From contig NZ_JAVRHO010000020.1 in NCBI RefSeq assembly GCF_031846515.1, positions 25,668 to 89,667 of the forward strand: a DNA stretch of 64,000 bases, in the 5' to 3' direction. The stretch's first letter is position 1, and the number at the start of each line of letters is the position of its first letter. Source of the stretch: Autumnicola lenta (lineage in GTDB: Bacteria; Bacteroidota; Bacteroidia; Flavobacteriales; Flavobacteriaceae). Below are positions 43,951 through 52,484 of the stretch, piece by piece. The position numbers were made by a program, and so were the translations under genes. The notes beneath the pieces were generated by a model, which worked only from the letters and a program-made list of their open reading frames with translations, was not told the origin of the DNA and did not search any database.

Positions 43951-44032
43951 AATTAATGGTTTTTCCAGGAGCAAGCGTGTGCTCTTCACTACAAAAAAGT
44001 GTCCCCATTCTGATGGTTTTTTGTAAGAGTAT

Positions 44033-44051
44033 CGAAATTTGCCAATTTTCG
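44033..44051. repeat. Dispersed palindrome copy
   Basis: CGAAATTTGCCAATTTTCG, one base from the perfect palindrome. It lies between the end of ccsBA and the bidirectional terminator. Confidence 0.75.
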
Positions 44052-44065
44052 GGATCCTATAAAAT

Positions 44066-44104
44066 AAAAGCCACGAACACTAAATTGGTGTTCGTGGCTT
44101 TTTT
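44066..44104. terminator. Bidirectional intrinsic terminator between ccsBA and fumC
   Basis: Perfect 15-bp stem AAAAGCCACGAACAC (44066-44080) with GTGTTCGTGGCTTTT (44088-44102), and T residues at the end in both directions. Confidence 0.92.
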
Positions 44105-44121
44105 ATGATGTAAAAATCGAA

Positions 44122-45519
44122 TTATTTAAGGTTTCCAACCATGTCTTTTGGTTTTACCCATTCATCAAATTCTTCAGATGTTAAATGGCCAAGGTTTACG
44201 GCTTCCTCCTTTAAAGTAGTACCGTTTTTGTGGGCAGTATTTGCAATTTCGGCAGCCTTATAGTATCCAATTTTGGTGTTTAAAGCTGTAACCAGCATTA
44301 GGGAATTATTCAAATGCTCCTGAATTCTGCTTGTATTTGCTTCAATACCTCTGGCGCAATGTTCTTCAAAAGACTGGCAGGCGTCGCCAAGAAGTTCTGC
44401 ACTTTGCAGAAGGTTAGCAGCCATTACAGGTTTAAAAACATTTAGTTCAAACTGTCCCTGCATTCCTCCAACGCTCATGCTTACATCGTTTCCTATTACC
44501 TGGGCGCAAACCATAGTTAAAGCCTCACACTGCGTAGGATTCACTTTTCCGGGCATAATAGAGGATCCCGGTTCGTTGGCCGGAATGTTAATTTCCCCAA
44601 TTCCGCTTCGCGGTCCGGAAGCGAGCATCCTAATGTCATTACCAATTTTATTCAAAGAAACAGCTATCTGTTTTAGTGCGCCATGTGTTTCCACAAGAGC
44701 ATCATGAGCAGCCAGGGCTTCAAATTTATTTGTGGCAGAAGTAAATGGGAGTTCGGTGAATCTAGCAATGAATTCCGCAACCCGCTTAGAATATCCTTTA
44801 GGAGTGTTAAGTCCGGTTCCAACAGCCGTACCACCCAAAGCGAGTTCTCCTAAATGCGGTAACGTATTTTCAAGAGCTTTAATGCCGTAATCCAGTTGAG
44901 CGACATATCCGCTAAATTCCTGGCCAAGAGTTAGGGGAGTGGCGTCCATAAAGTGCGTACGGCCAATTTTCACCACTTCTTTAAACTCATCAGATTTTTT
45001 CTTTAAAGTTTCTCTAAGCTTTCTTAGTCCCGGAAGCGTGTTTTTATAAATTTTCTGGTAAGCGGCAATGTGCATTCCTGTGGGAAAAGTGTCATTAGAA
45101 GACTGAGATTTATTCACATCGTCGTTTGGCTGTAAGGTTTTTTCGCCTTCACCAATCTTCTTTCCTGCAAGTTGGTGGGCCCTGTTTGCAATAACCTCAT
45201 TTACATTCATGTTACTCTGGGTACCGCTACCGGTCTGCCAAATTACCAGCGGAAACTGGTTGTCGTGTTTTCCGGCTAGTATTTCGTCACATACCTGAGC
45301 TATGTAATCCCTTTTTTCTACCGGCAGGACGCCAAGTTCACAATTGGTATATGCTGCAGCTTTTTTAAGGTAGGCAAAGCCGTAGATTATTTCCAGAGGC
45401 ATACTGCCGGAAGGGCCAATTTTAAAATTATTCCGGGAACGTTCGGTTTGGGCTCCCCATAACTTATCTGAAGGAACTTTTACCTCCCCCATGGTATCCT
45501 TTTCTATTCTGTAATCCAT
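44122..45519 (-). CDS. fumC: Fumarate hydratase, class II
   Basis: An iron-free tetrameric fumarase of the TCA cycle. The 465-residue protein begins with the family pattern RIEKDTMGEVKVPSDKLWGAQTERS and has the signature GSSIMPGKVNPTQCEA near 318-333 with the catalytic Ser. It also has TGSGTQSNMNVNEV near 99 and GRTHFMDATPLTLGQE near 187. The length is standard. It is monocistronic with its own promoter. Confidence 0.97.
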   Translation of the reverse strand: MDYRIEKDTMGEVKVPSDKLWGAQTERSRNNFKIGPSGSMPLEIIYGFAYLKKAAAYTNCELGVLPVEKRDYIAQVCDEILAGKHDNQFPLVIWQTGSGTQSNMNVNEVIANRAHQLAGKKIGEGEKTLQPNDDVNKSQSSNDTFPTGMHIAAYQKIYKNTLPGLRKLRETLKKKSDEFKEVVKIGRTHFMDATPLTLGQEFSGYVAQLDYGIKALENTLPHLGELALGGTAVGTGLNTPKGYSKRVAEFIARFTELPFTSATNKFEALAAHDALVETHGALKQIAVSLNKIGNDIRMLASGPRSGIGEINIPANEPGSSIMPGKVNPTQCEALTMVCAQVIGNDVSMSVGGMQGQFELNVFKPVMAANLLQSAELLGDACQSFEEHCARGIEANTSRIQEHLNNSLMLVTALNTKIGYYKAAEIANTAHKNGTTLKEEAVNLGHLTSEEFDEWVKPKDMVGNLK

Positions 45520-45541
45520 AATATTATAATTAGTTGCCTTA

Positions 45542-45549
45542 CAAATTTA
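45542..45549 (-). promoter_or_regulatory. -7 box (TAAATTTG) for fumC
   Basis: A consensus TAnnTTTG on the minus strand, 22 bases before the fumC ATG. Confidence 0.55.
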
Positions 45550-45667
45550 CATTTTAGCCGCTTCTTTCCGCTTAAAAAAGGATTAAATTTAGTTAATCAG
45601 GTGAAGCTTCAATTTTGGACAATATTGATCTTAAAAGCATGTATTGACTTAAAAAATTAATTTTTAT

Positions 45668-45699
45668 TTGTGATAAGCCATTGAGAGTTTATATCTTTG
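45668..45699 (+). promoter_or_regulatory. Full promoter of the 61-residue membrane protein gene
   Basis: TTG at 45668-45670, a 21-base spacer, and TATCTTTG at 45692-45699: one of the best Bacteroidota consensus promoters in the window. The leader is about 18 bases. Confidence 0.7.
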
Positions 45700-45721
45700 A
45701 CAAGATTCAAAATATAGAATT

Positions 45722-45907
45722 ATGTTCGAATTCGATCAGTATCTTGGTTTTTTAGCTTTCCTGATTATCTTAACAATGGGTTTTTGGCTAATGATATTTC
45801 TAGTTGCAATTGTTCCTTACTGGATTGGAGGTTCGTTGACAGAATTCATTAAAGAAAAAAGAGCTGCCAGAAAAGAAGCTAAAGAAACAGAAGTAAACAA
45901 GGCATAA
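45722..45907 (+). CDS. 61-residue conserved-looking membrane protein, function unknown
   Basis: One long or two short hydrophobic segments (about 9-37, LGFLAFLIILTMGFWLMIFLVAIVPYWIGG with a mid-point Gly) are followed by a basic/acidic tail (KEKRAARKEAKETEVNKA). It resembles no family I can name. A near-consensus promoter and a strong terminator show that it is a real, monocistronic gene, probably well expressed. The positive tail would face the cytoplasm. Confidence 0.8.
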   Translation: MFEFDQYLGFLAFLIILTMGFWLMIFLVAIVPYWIGGSLTEFIKEKRAARKEAKETEVNKA

Positions 45908-45938
45908 AAAAAGGGACAAATTTTGTCCCTTTTTTTAT
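45906..45938. terminator. Bidirectional intrinsic terminator
   Basis: Stem AAAAAAAGGGACAAA with TTTGTCCCTTTTTTT, almost no loop, with T-runs both ways. It serves the 61-residue gene and the convergent outer-membrane receptor gene. Confidence 0.88.
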
Positions 45939-45956
45939 GCTGATTTTTTCGTGCTT

Positions 45957-48527
45957 TTAAAATTCTCCTTCCTCTCCATCATTCCCATTTTCGCCATTTT
46001 CCCTTTGCTGTTGTCTTTTTTGCTGATTAAACCTATAGATAAAGGATACGTTAAACTGTCTTTGTCTCCACTGGAAATTGCTATCCTGCTCAAAATTTTC
46101 GGTCAGCGTGTATGAACTTCTTTTTCTGGAGTTCAATAAATCCCTAACATTGAAGGAAATTGTTGCCTGTTCATTTAATATTTCTTTACTTAATGCAACG
46201 TCAATAGAAAGAATTCCTTCCTGTGTTCCCTGGACTTCATCTGAAGGACCACGATAGAAAGCATTAGTTTGCCAGTCTATGCCTAACGGCAACGTAACCT
46301 TTGAACTAAACCTACCAAAGTAGCTGGTATTTTCCTGACTGTAATCTGTGCCATTAAATTCTCCATCCAATTTAAACCTGAAGTAGTTAAAACTTCCGTT
46401 TAAACGTAACCATTCTGCGGGATTATAAAGAATTCCGATTTCACCACCCATACGATCGTTTGTTGCAAGGTTAAAAGGGATATTCCTTATTACGCGCTGT
46501 TGAATGTACTGTTCGGAATCTGGATCATCACCGGGAACATAATCGGGGTTGGTTACGGTAATGTTTACGTTTTCCTGAATTCTTGAGAAAGCATCTGTTT
46601 CCCGTTGGTAATAAACAGAAGATGTAAGGGTTAATTTATCCCATCTCTTTAAATACCCTAAGTCGAAGGCATTGGAGAACGCCGGTTGCAGGTTAGGATT
46701 ACCCTGAAACACGTTATTTCTGCTATTTCTTGAAGGAAAAGGATTTAGAAACCAGCCACGAGGCCTGTTGATTCTCCTATTATATCCAAGGGTGATATTT
46801 TCTTCTTCCCCCAATTCGTAAATAAGGTTTATGGTAGGGAAGAGACCGAGATAATTATTGTCAAAGTCGGTATCAATTTCAAAAGAATAAATTTCCTGTA
46901 ATTCTTCTTCAGATAATTCTGAATCAATTCTTCCTTTTAACTGCGTGTTCTCAAGGCGCAGACCTAAAAGGAAACTAAAATCTCCAAATTTCGATCCGTA
47001 CTGTGAATAAAGGGCCTGAACATTTTCAGAATAATCGAAAATATTGGTTTGATTTACATTAAGCAAAAGCTCACCGTTCACATTTTCCTGATAAAGCTCA
47101 TAGTCGGTTACTTCATTTTCAAAGTTACCACGATAACCCGCTTCAAATTGAGAGCTTTCACCTATTGGCCTCACATAATCTGCTTGAATCAAATATTCGT
47201 TTTGCTCCTCCATAGTGCTTGTACGCTCCCTGGGAATAAAAATATTATCAGCATCTGTATTATTGTAAACTACTGGTTCCCGAATAAAAGTCGCCTGTGT
47301 TTCCTGATCATTTTCATATTGAAAGTCTGCAGTCAATTCGTGGCCTTCGTTATTAAATTTATTGATATAATTCAAAGAGAATTGGTAACTCTCTTCATCT
47401 TCGGTCTCCTTTTCATATCTTTCTGTTCCAATCTGAGGATCATTTTCAAGATAATAATCGTTGATATTGGTGTTAAGATCATCGTCATTACCTGTTCTGT
47501 AGAAGATAGCACCGGTGACGGAAGACATATCATTTATATAATATTCCATACCCACATTGGTATTAAAACCACGGTTAATTCTGTCCATTTCACGGTCTTC
47601 TACATTCCTGTTATAAGGAATGCTGTCGAGGAAAACATCCTGCTGATTGGCAAAATATCTGGTGTCAAAAAAACCACTTCCAGGAGATTCTGAGTATCGG
47701 TAACCTGTAGTGGTAAAAAGGTTGTAGTTGTCAGTTCTGTAATTAAGATTTGCAGAAACACCGGCATTTGCAGGATATCCTGAATTTAAGGTCAGCGACC
47801 CGTTAAAACCCAGAGTTTCTTTCTTCCGAAGAATAATATTAATAATTCCTGCTGTTCCTTCAGCATCATAGCGGGCAGAGGGAGAAGTGATCACTTCTAC
47901 ACGTTCAATGGCTTCGGCAGGTAATTGCCCAAGAACGTCTGTTCCGCCAAATCCAGCCATAGCTGAAGGTTTCCCATTAATGAGAATTCTCACATTCTCA
48001 TTACCACGAAGGCTAATGCCACCTTCAATATCTACAGAAATGGAGGGAACATTATTAAGGGCGTCGCTTACTGTTCCTCCGGCTGTGGTCAGATCTTTCC
48101 CAATGTTGTAGATCTTCTTGTCCAGTCTTACATCTACCTGGGTAGTTTCTGACCTCACAACAACCTCGTCAAGGCTGGAAGAACTCACGCCCAGGGGAAT
48201 AGTACCTAAATCTAAATTAGAATTAAGGTTACGGTCATTGAATCGCTTTGATTCGTATGAAATAAACTCTACAAGTATATTGTAAGTACCCTCAGGCACA
48301 TCTATGGAAAAGTTTCCGTCGATGTCTGTGATTCCACCAGTTAGATCCTGCGGATCATTAGCATTAATAACAGATATGGTTGCATATTCCAAAGGAACTT
48401 CCAGTTCATTATCGATAACTTTACCGGAAATGGTATATTCTTCTCCTCCCTGAGAATGTGCCTGAAACTGAAATGTAAAAAGGAAAATCAGCAGAAAGCT
48501 GAATGTTGAAATTGTTTTGGTGGTCAT
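45957..48527 (-). CDS. TonB-dependent receptor-like outer membrane beta-barrel protein
   Basis: This 856-residue outer-membrane protein has a signal peptide at about 1-25 (cleavage near AHS). A carboxypeptidase-regulatory-like domain at about 31-115 (ISGKVIDNELEVPLEYATISVINA, DIDGNFSIDVPEG) is followed by a plug domain at about 120-235 (LNNVPSISVDIEGGISLRGNENVRILINGKPS, IERVEVITSPSARYDAEGTAGIINIIL). The rest is a beta-barrel with many aromatic-ended strands and a Gln/Glu-rich C-terminus. This matches the OMP_b-brl_3 subgroup rather than SusC, because no SusD gene follows. The ligand is unknown. Confidence 0.9.
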   Translation of the reverse strand: MTTKTISTFSFLLIFLFTFQFQAHSQGGEEYTISGKVIDNELEVPLEYATISVINANDPQDLTGGITDIDGNFSIDVPEGTYNILVEFISYESKRFNDRNLNSNLDLGTIPLGVSSSSLDEVVVRSETTQVDVRLDKKIYNIGKDLTTAGGTVSDALNNVPSISVDIEGGISLRGNENVRILINGKPSAMAGFGGTDVLGQLPAEAIERVEVITSPSARYDAEGTAGIINIILRKKETLGFNGSLTLNSGYPANAGVSANLNYRTDNYNLFTTTGYRYSESPGSGFFDTRYFANQQDVFLDSIPYNRNVEDREMDRINRGFNTNVGMEYYINDMSSVTGAIFYRTGNDDDLNTNINDYYLENDPQIGTERYEKETEDEESYQFSLNYINKFNNEGHELTADFQYENDQETQATFIREPVVYNNTDADNIFIPRERTSTMEEQNEYLIQADYVRPIGESSQFEAGYRGNFENEVTDYELYQENVNGELLLNVNQTNIFDYSENVQALYSQYGSKFGDFSFLLGLRLENTQLKGRIDSELSEEELQEIYSFEIDTDFDNNYLGLFPTINLIYELGEEENITLGYNRRINRPRGWFLNPFPSRNSRNNVFQGNPNLQPAFSNAFDLGYLKRWDKLTLTSSVYYQRETDAFSRIQENVNITVTNPDYVPGDDPDSEQYIQQRVIRNIPFNLATNDRMGGEIGILYNPAEWLRLNGSFNYFRFKLDGEFNGTDYSQENTSYFGRFSSKVTLPLGIDWQTNAFYRGPSDEVQGTQEGILSIDVALSKEILNEQATISFNVRDLLNSRKRSSYTLTENFEQDSNFQWRQRQFNVSFIYRFNQQKRQQQRENGENGNDGEEGEF

Positions 48528-48646
48528 TCGATAAACTTTATACTTTGACCAACAAAACTTAAGAAGGTTTAATCAACAAGGGTTAACATTCCGTTAAAAC
48601 CATAAAAGAAGGATGTTAAAAGCTTCTATTTGAGACTAAAAGGCGC

Positions 48647-49015
48647 TTAAGATTTTTGCGTTAACTGCCTGCTTACAGTCAAATAACGTTCAAATTGCTC
48701 TAGTGTCAAGAGCTTACGTAACTTTTGATGTTCCTCCTTTTGGATAGCTTTTAATTTAGTGATCTGTTTCTCATGTCCAAGAGAAGAATTAAGAATTTCA
48801 TTCTTTTTAATCGTGTATTCTATAATGAGGTTCTCAAATTGATGTACCTGATCCAGAGTTAAGTCCAGTTTAGGCCTCCAGGCATAAGCAAGTTCTTCTG
48901 CGACGTCCTTGATTTCCTGGCGCTGTTCCTTCTGAATATAGATTTTTGTGTAGACATAACTTGCGACAAATGCACCTGCCAAACTTATAAGTCCTATTTT
49001 TTGCTTCAGCTTCAT
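48647..49015 (-). CDS. Small membrane-anchored protein, LTxxQ-like
   Basis: This 122-residue protein has an N-terminal membrane anchor or signal (about 8-24, IGLISLAGAFVASYVYT) and an entirely helical remainder. The repeated pattern LTLDQ...LTLEQF near 53 and 104, with two helices between, resembles the Spy/CpxP-type LTxxQ proteins of the periplasm. The assignment is weak. It lies 31 bases from the arsC-like gene, in the same direction, and may be co-transcribed with it. Confidence 0.75.
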   Translation of the reverse strand: MKLKQKIGLISLAGAFVASYVYTKIYIQKEQRQEIKDVAEELAYAWRPKLDLTLDQVHQFENLIIEYTIKKNEILNSSLGHEKQITKLKAIQKEEHQKLRKLLTLEQFERYLTVSRQLTQKS

Positions 49016-49045
49016 AGTTGTTTTTTATTTTTATTCAACTGTATG

Positions 49046-49387
49046 TTACAACACCTCTTTAATATCTGAGGCCGGTCTTCCAATTACAGCTTTACGATCA
49101 TTTTCCACGACAGGACGTTCAATAAGTTTAGGATGTTTTACCATAACAGAAATTAGTTCCTTATCACTCAAATCTTTTTCTTTATAATTCTCTTTCCATA
49201 ATTTTTCATTCTTTCTCACAAGCTGAATTGGAGAGATGTTCATTTTTTCGATAAGAGCTGAGAGTTCCTCTTCTGTTAATGGTACTTTTAAGTATTCCCT
49301 AATTCGATAATCTTTACCAGATTCTTTTACAATTTCTAATCCTTCCCGCGATTTCTTACATCTTGTATTGTGATAGATCGTAATCAT
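49046..49387 (-). CDS. ArsC/Spx-family reductase
   Basis: This 113-residue thioredoxin-fold protein has the active-site start YHNTRCKKSREGLEI, where Cys10 is catalytic (as in ArsC NxxC), and the Arg in IERPVV near 91. The length and motifs match glutaredoxin-dependent arsenate reductase, but the same family includes YffB- and Spx-like proteins, and no other ars genes are near. The true function is therefore uncertain. Confidence 0.85.
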   Translation of the reverse strand: MITIYHNTRCKKSREGLEIVKESGKDYRIREYLKVPLTEEELSALIEKMNISPIQLVRKNEKLWKENYKEKDLSDKELISVMVKHPKLIERPVVENDRKAVIGRPASDIKEVL

Positions 49388-49455
49388 TTTAGATTCTAAT
49401 TTTCACTGTTTAAAATAAACAATTAAATTTAATTTCAAAAACGTTTTAATTATTA

Positions 49456-50553
49456 TCAATGATCATTCCGTTGTCCTGTCATCATTAAAAAAGCCTTCAG
49501 GAAATTATCAATTCCACCGTCCATAACATCATCTACATTTCCAGTTTCTTCTGCTGTTCTAACGTCTTTAACGAGTTTGTAAGGATGCATAACATAATTT
49601 CTTATTTGAGAACCCCATTCTATCTTCATTTTGGAATCTTCAATTTCTCTCCGTTGTGCCTGTTGCTTCTGAAGTTCAATTTCGTATAACTGGCTCTTTA
49701 ACAGTTGCATGGCCTTGTTTTTGTTTTCCAGCTGAGAACGCGTTTCAGAATTTTCAACAACTATTCCTGTGGGGGCATGCCGAAGGCGTACTGCTGTTTC
49801 TACCTTATTTACGTTTTGCCCTCCTGCTCCGGAAGACCTCATCGTTTCCCATGAAATTTCTGAGGGATTGATCTCTATTTCTATGCTCTCGTCAGCCAAC
49901 GGATAAACATAAACGGAAGCAAAAGAAGTATGGCGCTTCGCATTACTGTCAAATGGGGAAATTCTCACCAACCTGTGGACACCGTTTTCTCCTTTTAGCC
50001 ATCCAAAGGCATATTCTCCTTCAATTTCTAAGGTAACAGTTTTGATCCCGGCGACGTCTCCTTCCTGATAATTGAGCTCTTTAATCTTATAGCCCTGTTT
50101 TTCTGCCCACATCATGTACATTCTCATAAGCATTTGAGCCCAGTCGCAACTTTCTGTACCACCAGCACCGGCAGTTATTTGCAGTACGGCACTTAAATCA
50201 TCCCCTTCTTCAGAAAGCATGTTTCTAAATTCCACGCCTTCAATTAAATCAATAATTTTATCATACTGCTTTTCTACATCTTCATCTGAGGCTTCTCCTT
50301 CCTGATAAAATTCCAGCAATACCTGTAATTCTTCAAACCAGCTTTTTGCCTGCGTATATTCTTCTACCCACTTTTTCTTTCCTCTTAACGTCCGCATAAA
50401 AGCTTCAGCTTCTTTGGGGTCGTTCCAGAAATCGGGATCAAAAGTTTTCTCTTCTTCGTTCTGAATTTCTATTTGTTTCTGCTCGATATCCAGATGTGTA
50501 TGCAAAGCAGCGAGTCTGTCTTTAATATTTTTTACCTGATCGGTACTAATCAT
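49456..50553 (-). CDS. prfB: Peptide chain release factor 2
   Basis: Recognises UGA and UAA stop codons and releases the peptide. The 365-residue protein equals E. coli RF2 in length. It has the stop-reading SPF motif in VRISPFDSNAKR and the catalytic GGQ in SSGAGGQNVNKVET. No internal stop interrupts the N-terminus, so the +1 programmed frameshift found in many prfB genes is absent. The ATG at 50553 is chosen over an upstream in-frame TTG, matching the family start. Confidence 0.97.
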   Translation of the reverse strand: MISTDQVKNIKDRLAALHTHLDIEQKQIEIQNEEEKTFDPDFWNDPKEAEAFMRTLRGKKKWVEEYTQAKSWFEELQVLLEFYQEGEASDEDVEKQYDKIIDLIEGVEFRNMLSEEGDDLSAVLQITAGAGGTESCDWAQMLMRMYMMWAEKQGYKIKELNYQEGDVAGIKTVTLEIEGEYAFGWLKGENGVHRLVRISPFDSNAKRHTSFASVYVYPLADESIEIEINPSEISWETMRSSGAGGQNVNKVETAVRLRHAPTGIVVENSETRSQLENKNKAMQLLKSQLYEIELQKQQAQRREIEDSKMKIEWGSQIRNYVMHPYKLVKDVRTAEETGNVDDVMDGGIDNFLKAFLMMTGQRNDH

Positions 50554-50619
50554 AAATCCCAAATTATTATTCGAAAGTATAACTCTTTTTTAATAAAAAG
50601 AAAGCCGAATCAGGAAAAA

Positions 50620-51483
50620 TTATTGCTGTTGTTGCTGTTCTTGTTGTGAGAAAACTTCTACCGTATAGCTCGTTTCATTGGCACCGGTGGTATATACCAG
50701 ACCTTTTATAGGAGGACAATCTGAATAATCTTTGCCGTGAGCAACTTTTATATGGTTTTCCACAGCTATAAGATTGTTAGTTGGATCGAAGCCCACCCAA
50801 CCACTACCGGGAATATAACTTTCTGCCCATGCATGCATTTGAGAATCGCCCTCATAACCCTGGCCCTGGTGCAAATATCCCGAAACATAGCGTGTGGGGA
50901 TTTTATTTGCCCTTGCCAGAGCACAAAAAAGATGCGTGAAGTCCTGGCATACACCTTTCATATTCTGCAGTACTGCTGTTAGATCTGAATCTACATCTGT
51001 AACGTTTGCCTTAAATTTAAAGTTTTCATATATCCAGGCATTTAGTCTTTGAAGATTTTCAAATATGCTAAAGGACAAATCGAAACTAAAATTATTTTTA
51101 AGTTCTTTAGGAATGGAAGTAAGAGGAGTTTTTCTTAAAAACTGTTCGTGTTCTACCTTAAATTCAAGAGTATCCAAAAGCTGGTATGTTTCATCATTAT
51201 CTGTAGAAGGAATAGTTTCAAAAGGATTTACGACTTCCTTAGAAAGTTTAAATTCTGCCTCAAATTGTATTTCCTGAAATCTCTGTTTTGGCTGTATCCT
51301 ATATGTTTTGAAACCAAAAGCATTAATAGAATTTTCGACAATCACCTGCAGGGAATTTTTAAAATCCGCATATTCTAACGTTTGATTATCATTGTCTTCG
51401 GGAGTAATAAGAAACTGCCACAAAGCGCCATTAGCAGAGGCTTCGTAGGTGTTTTGCGCTTTGTATTTTATAGTGTATTCCAA
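50620..51483 (-). CDS. Transglutaminase-like protein of the ATP-grasp/alpha-E cluster
   Basis: This 287-residue protein has an N-terminal beta domain (about 1-130) of bacterial transglutaminase-like proteins and a papain-like catalytic domain. The catalytic triad is visible: Cys in GVCQDFTHLFCALARANKIPTRYVSGY (split, near 178), His in MHAWAESYIPGSGWVGF near 218, and Asp in FDPTNN. The C-terminus ends in a tract of Gln (QQEQQQQQ). It is the third gene of a set with the ATP-grasp and alpha-E genes, 43 bases after alpha-E. It probably cleaves or cross-links a peptide made by its partners. Confidence 0.9.
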   Translation of the reverse strand: MEYTIKYKAQNTYEASANGALWQFLITPEDNDNQTLEYADFKNSLQVIVENSINAFGFKTYRIQPKQRFQEIQFEAEFKLSKEVVNPFETIPSTDNDETYQLLDTLEFKVEHEQFLRKTPLTSIPKELKNNFSFDLSFSIFENLQRLNAWIYENFKFKANVTDVDSDLTAVLQNMKGVCQDFTHLFCALARANKIPTRYVSGYLHQGQGYEGDSQMHAWAESYIPGSGWVGFDPTNNLIAVENHIKVAHGKDYSDCPPIKGLVYTTGANETSYTVEVFSQQEQQQQQ

Positions 51484-51526
51484 GGTGTAATATTAAGGTC
51501 GGCAAATTTAGCCATCTTCTGTAGAA

Positions 51527-52474
51527 TTAATAGTTAAAATATTCCTTTTCCATTTTTTGACCTATAAGCACCAGGGAGTTCAATATTTTTTCTATAAAAG
51601 TTTGAAAATCTTCCTCAATTTCTTCTATTATTTTATACTCATATTCAGCTTTAACTTTTCCCACAAGAAAAGCAACAGAATCTTTTGAAGGATGTTTCTC
51701 CTGGGTTAAGACCAGGATATGCCGGCTCAATTCATTAAGACTGTTCATGATTGAACGGGGACAATCGGGATTTAGAATAAGAAATTCTAAGGTAGTAAAG
51801 CTGGTTGGTGTTTTTCTATAGAAGCGCCTGTTCATATCATAAGATTCGATACATTTTAAAAGCGTTGTCCATTCATAACTATTTTTAATATCGTCACCAT
51901 AATTTCCTTTTGCTAATACCGCATCATGATATTTTGCATTTATAATCCTGGTAACCTGAGTGGCCCTTTCGAGGTTAATTCCCAACATAATAATGGCATA
52001 AACTTCATCATGTAAAATGGTTCCCCTTATTTTTCCGCGTAAAACAGAAGTAGATTCTGATACGCTGATGGTAAAATCATACAAACCACTTTGGGTAAAT
52101 TTCTCCCGGGGATAATTTAAAACGTAGTGATAGAACCTGTTAAGTGCTTCGTAAAGTTCTGTAGAAATAAGGTCTCGGGCACTATTCGCATTTTCCCGGG
52201 CAATTTGCACATAATTAATAATAGAATAATTCTTGTCAGGATTTAATCCAATATTGTACAGAACTTCTTCTTCGTTTAAAGTCTTTTCAGGATCAGCTAC
52301 TTCGTCATCAGCCATAAATAACATCGACTGTAATACAAATTGCCGTGATTGTGAAAGTTCATTAGGTGCATCCAGTGAAGAGAAATAATTTACATTTAAA
52401 TATCTGGCTATGTGTTCGGTACGTTCTATATAACGTCCCATCCAAAATAGATTATTGGCTACTCTTGCTAACAT
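51527..52474 (-). CDS. Alpha-E domain protein
   Basis: This 315-residue all-helical protein begins MLARVANNLFWMGRYIERTEHIARYLNVN, the signature of the alpha-E family, and continues with helices to the end. It always travels with circularly permuted ATP-grasp and transglutaminase-like genes, in a system predicted (Iyer, Aravind and colleagues) to build or attach a peptide. It starts 10 bases after the ATP-grasp gene. No catalytic residues are apparent, so it may be a scaffold or a second subunit. Confidence 0.92.
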   Translation of the reverse strand: MLARVANNLFWMGRYIERTEHIARYLNVNYFSSLDAPNELSQSRQFVLQSMLFMADDEVADPEKTLNEEEVLYNIGLNPDKNYSIINYVQIARENANSARDLISTELYEALNRFYHYVLNYPREKFTQSGLYDFTISVSESTSVLRGKIRGTILHDEVYAIIMLGINLERATQVTRIINAKYHDAVLAKGNYGDDIKNSYEWTTLLKCIESYDMNRRFYRKTPTSFTTLEFLILNPDCPRSIMNSLNELSRHILVLTQEKHPSKDSVAFLVGKVKAEYEYKIIEEIEEDFQTFIEKILNSLVLIGQKMEKEYFNY

Positions 52475-52484
52475 ATAATATTTT

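Noticed and set aside
50500..50562. Programmed +1 frameshift in prfB
   Set aside because: The reading frame is continuous through the N-terminal region and no in-frame stop is present.
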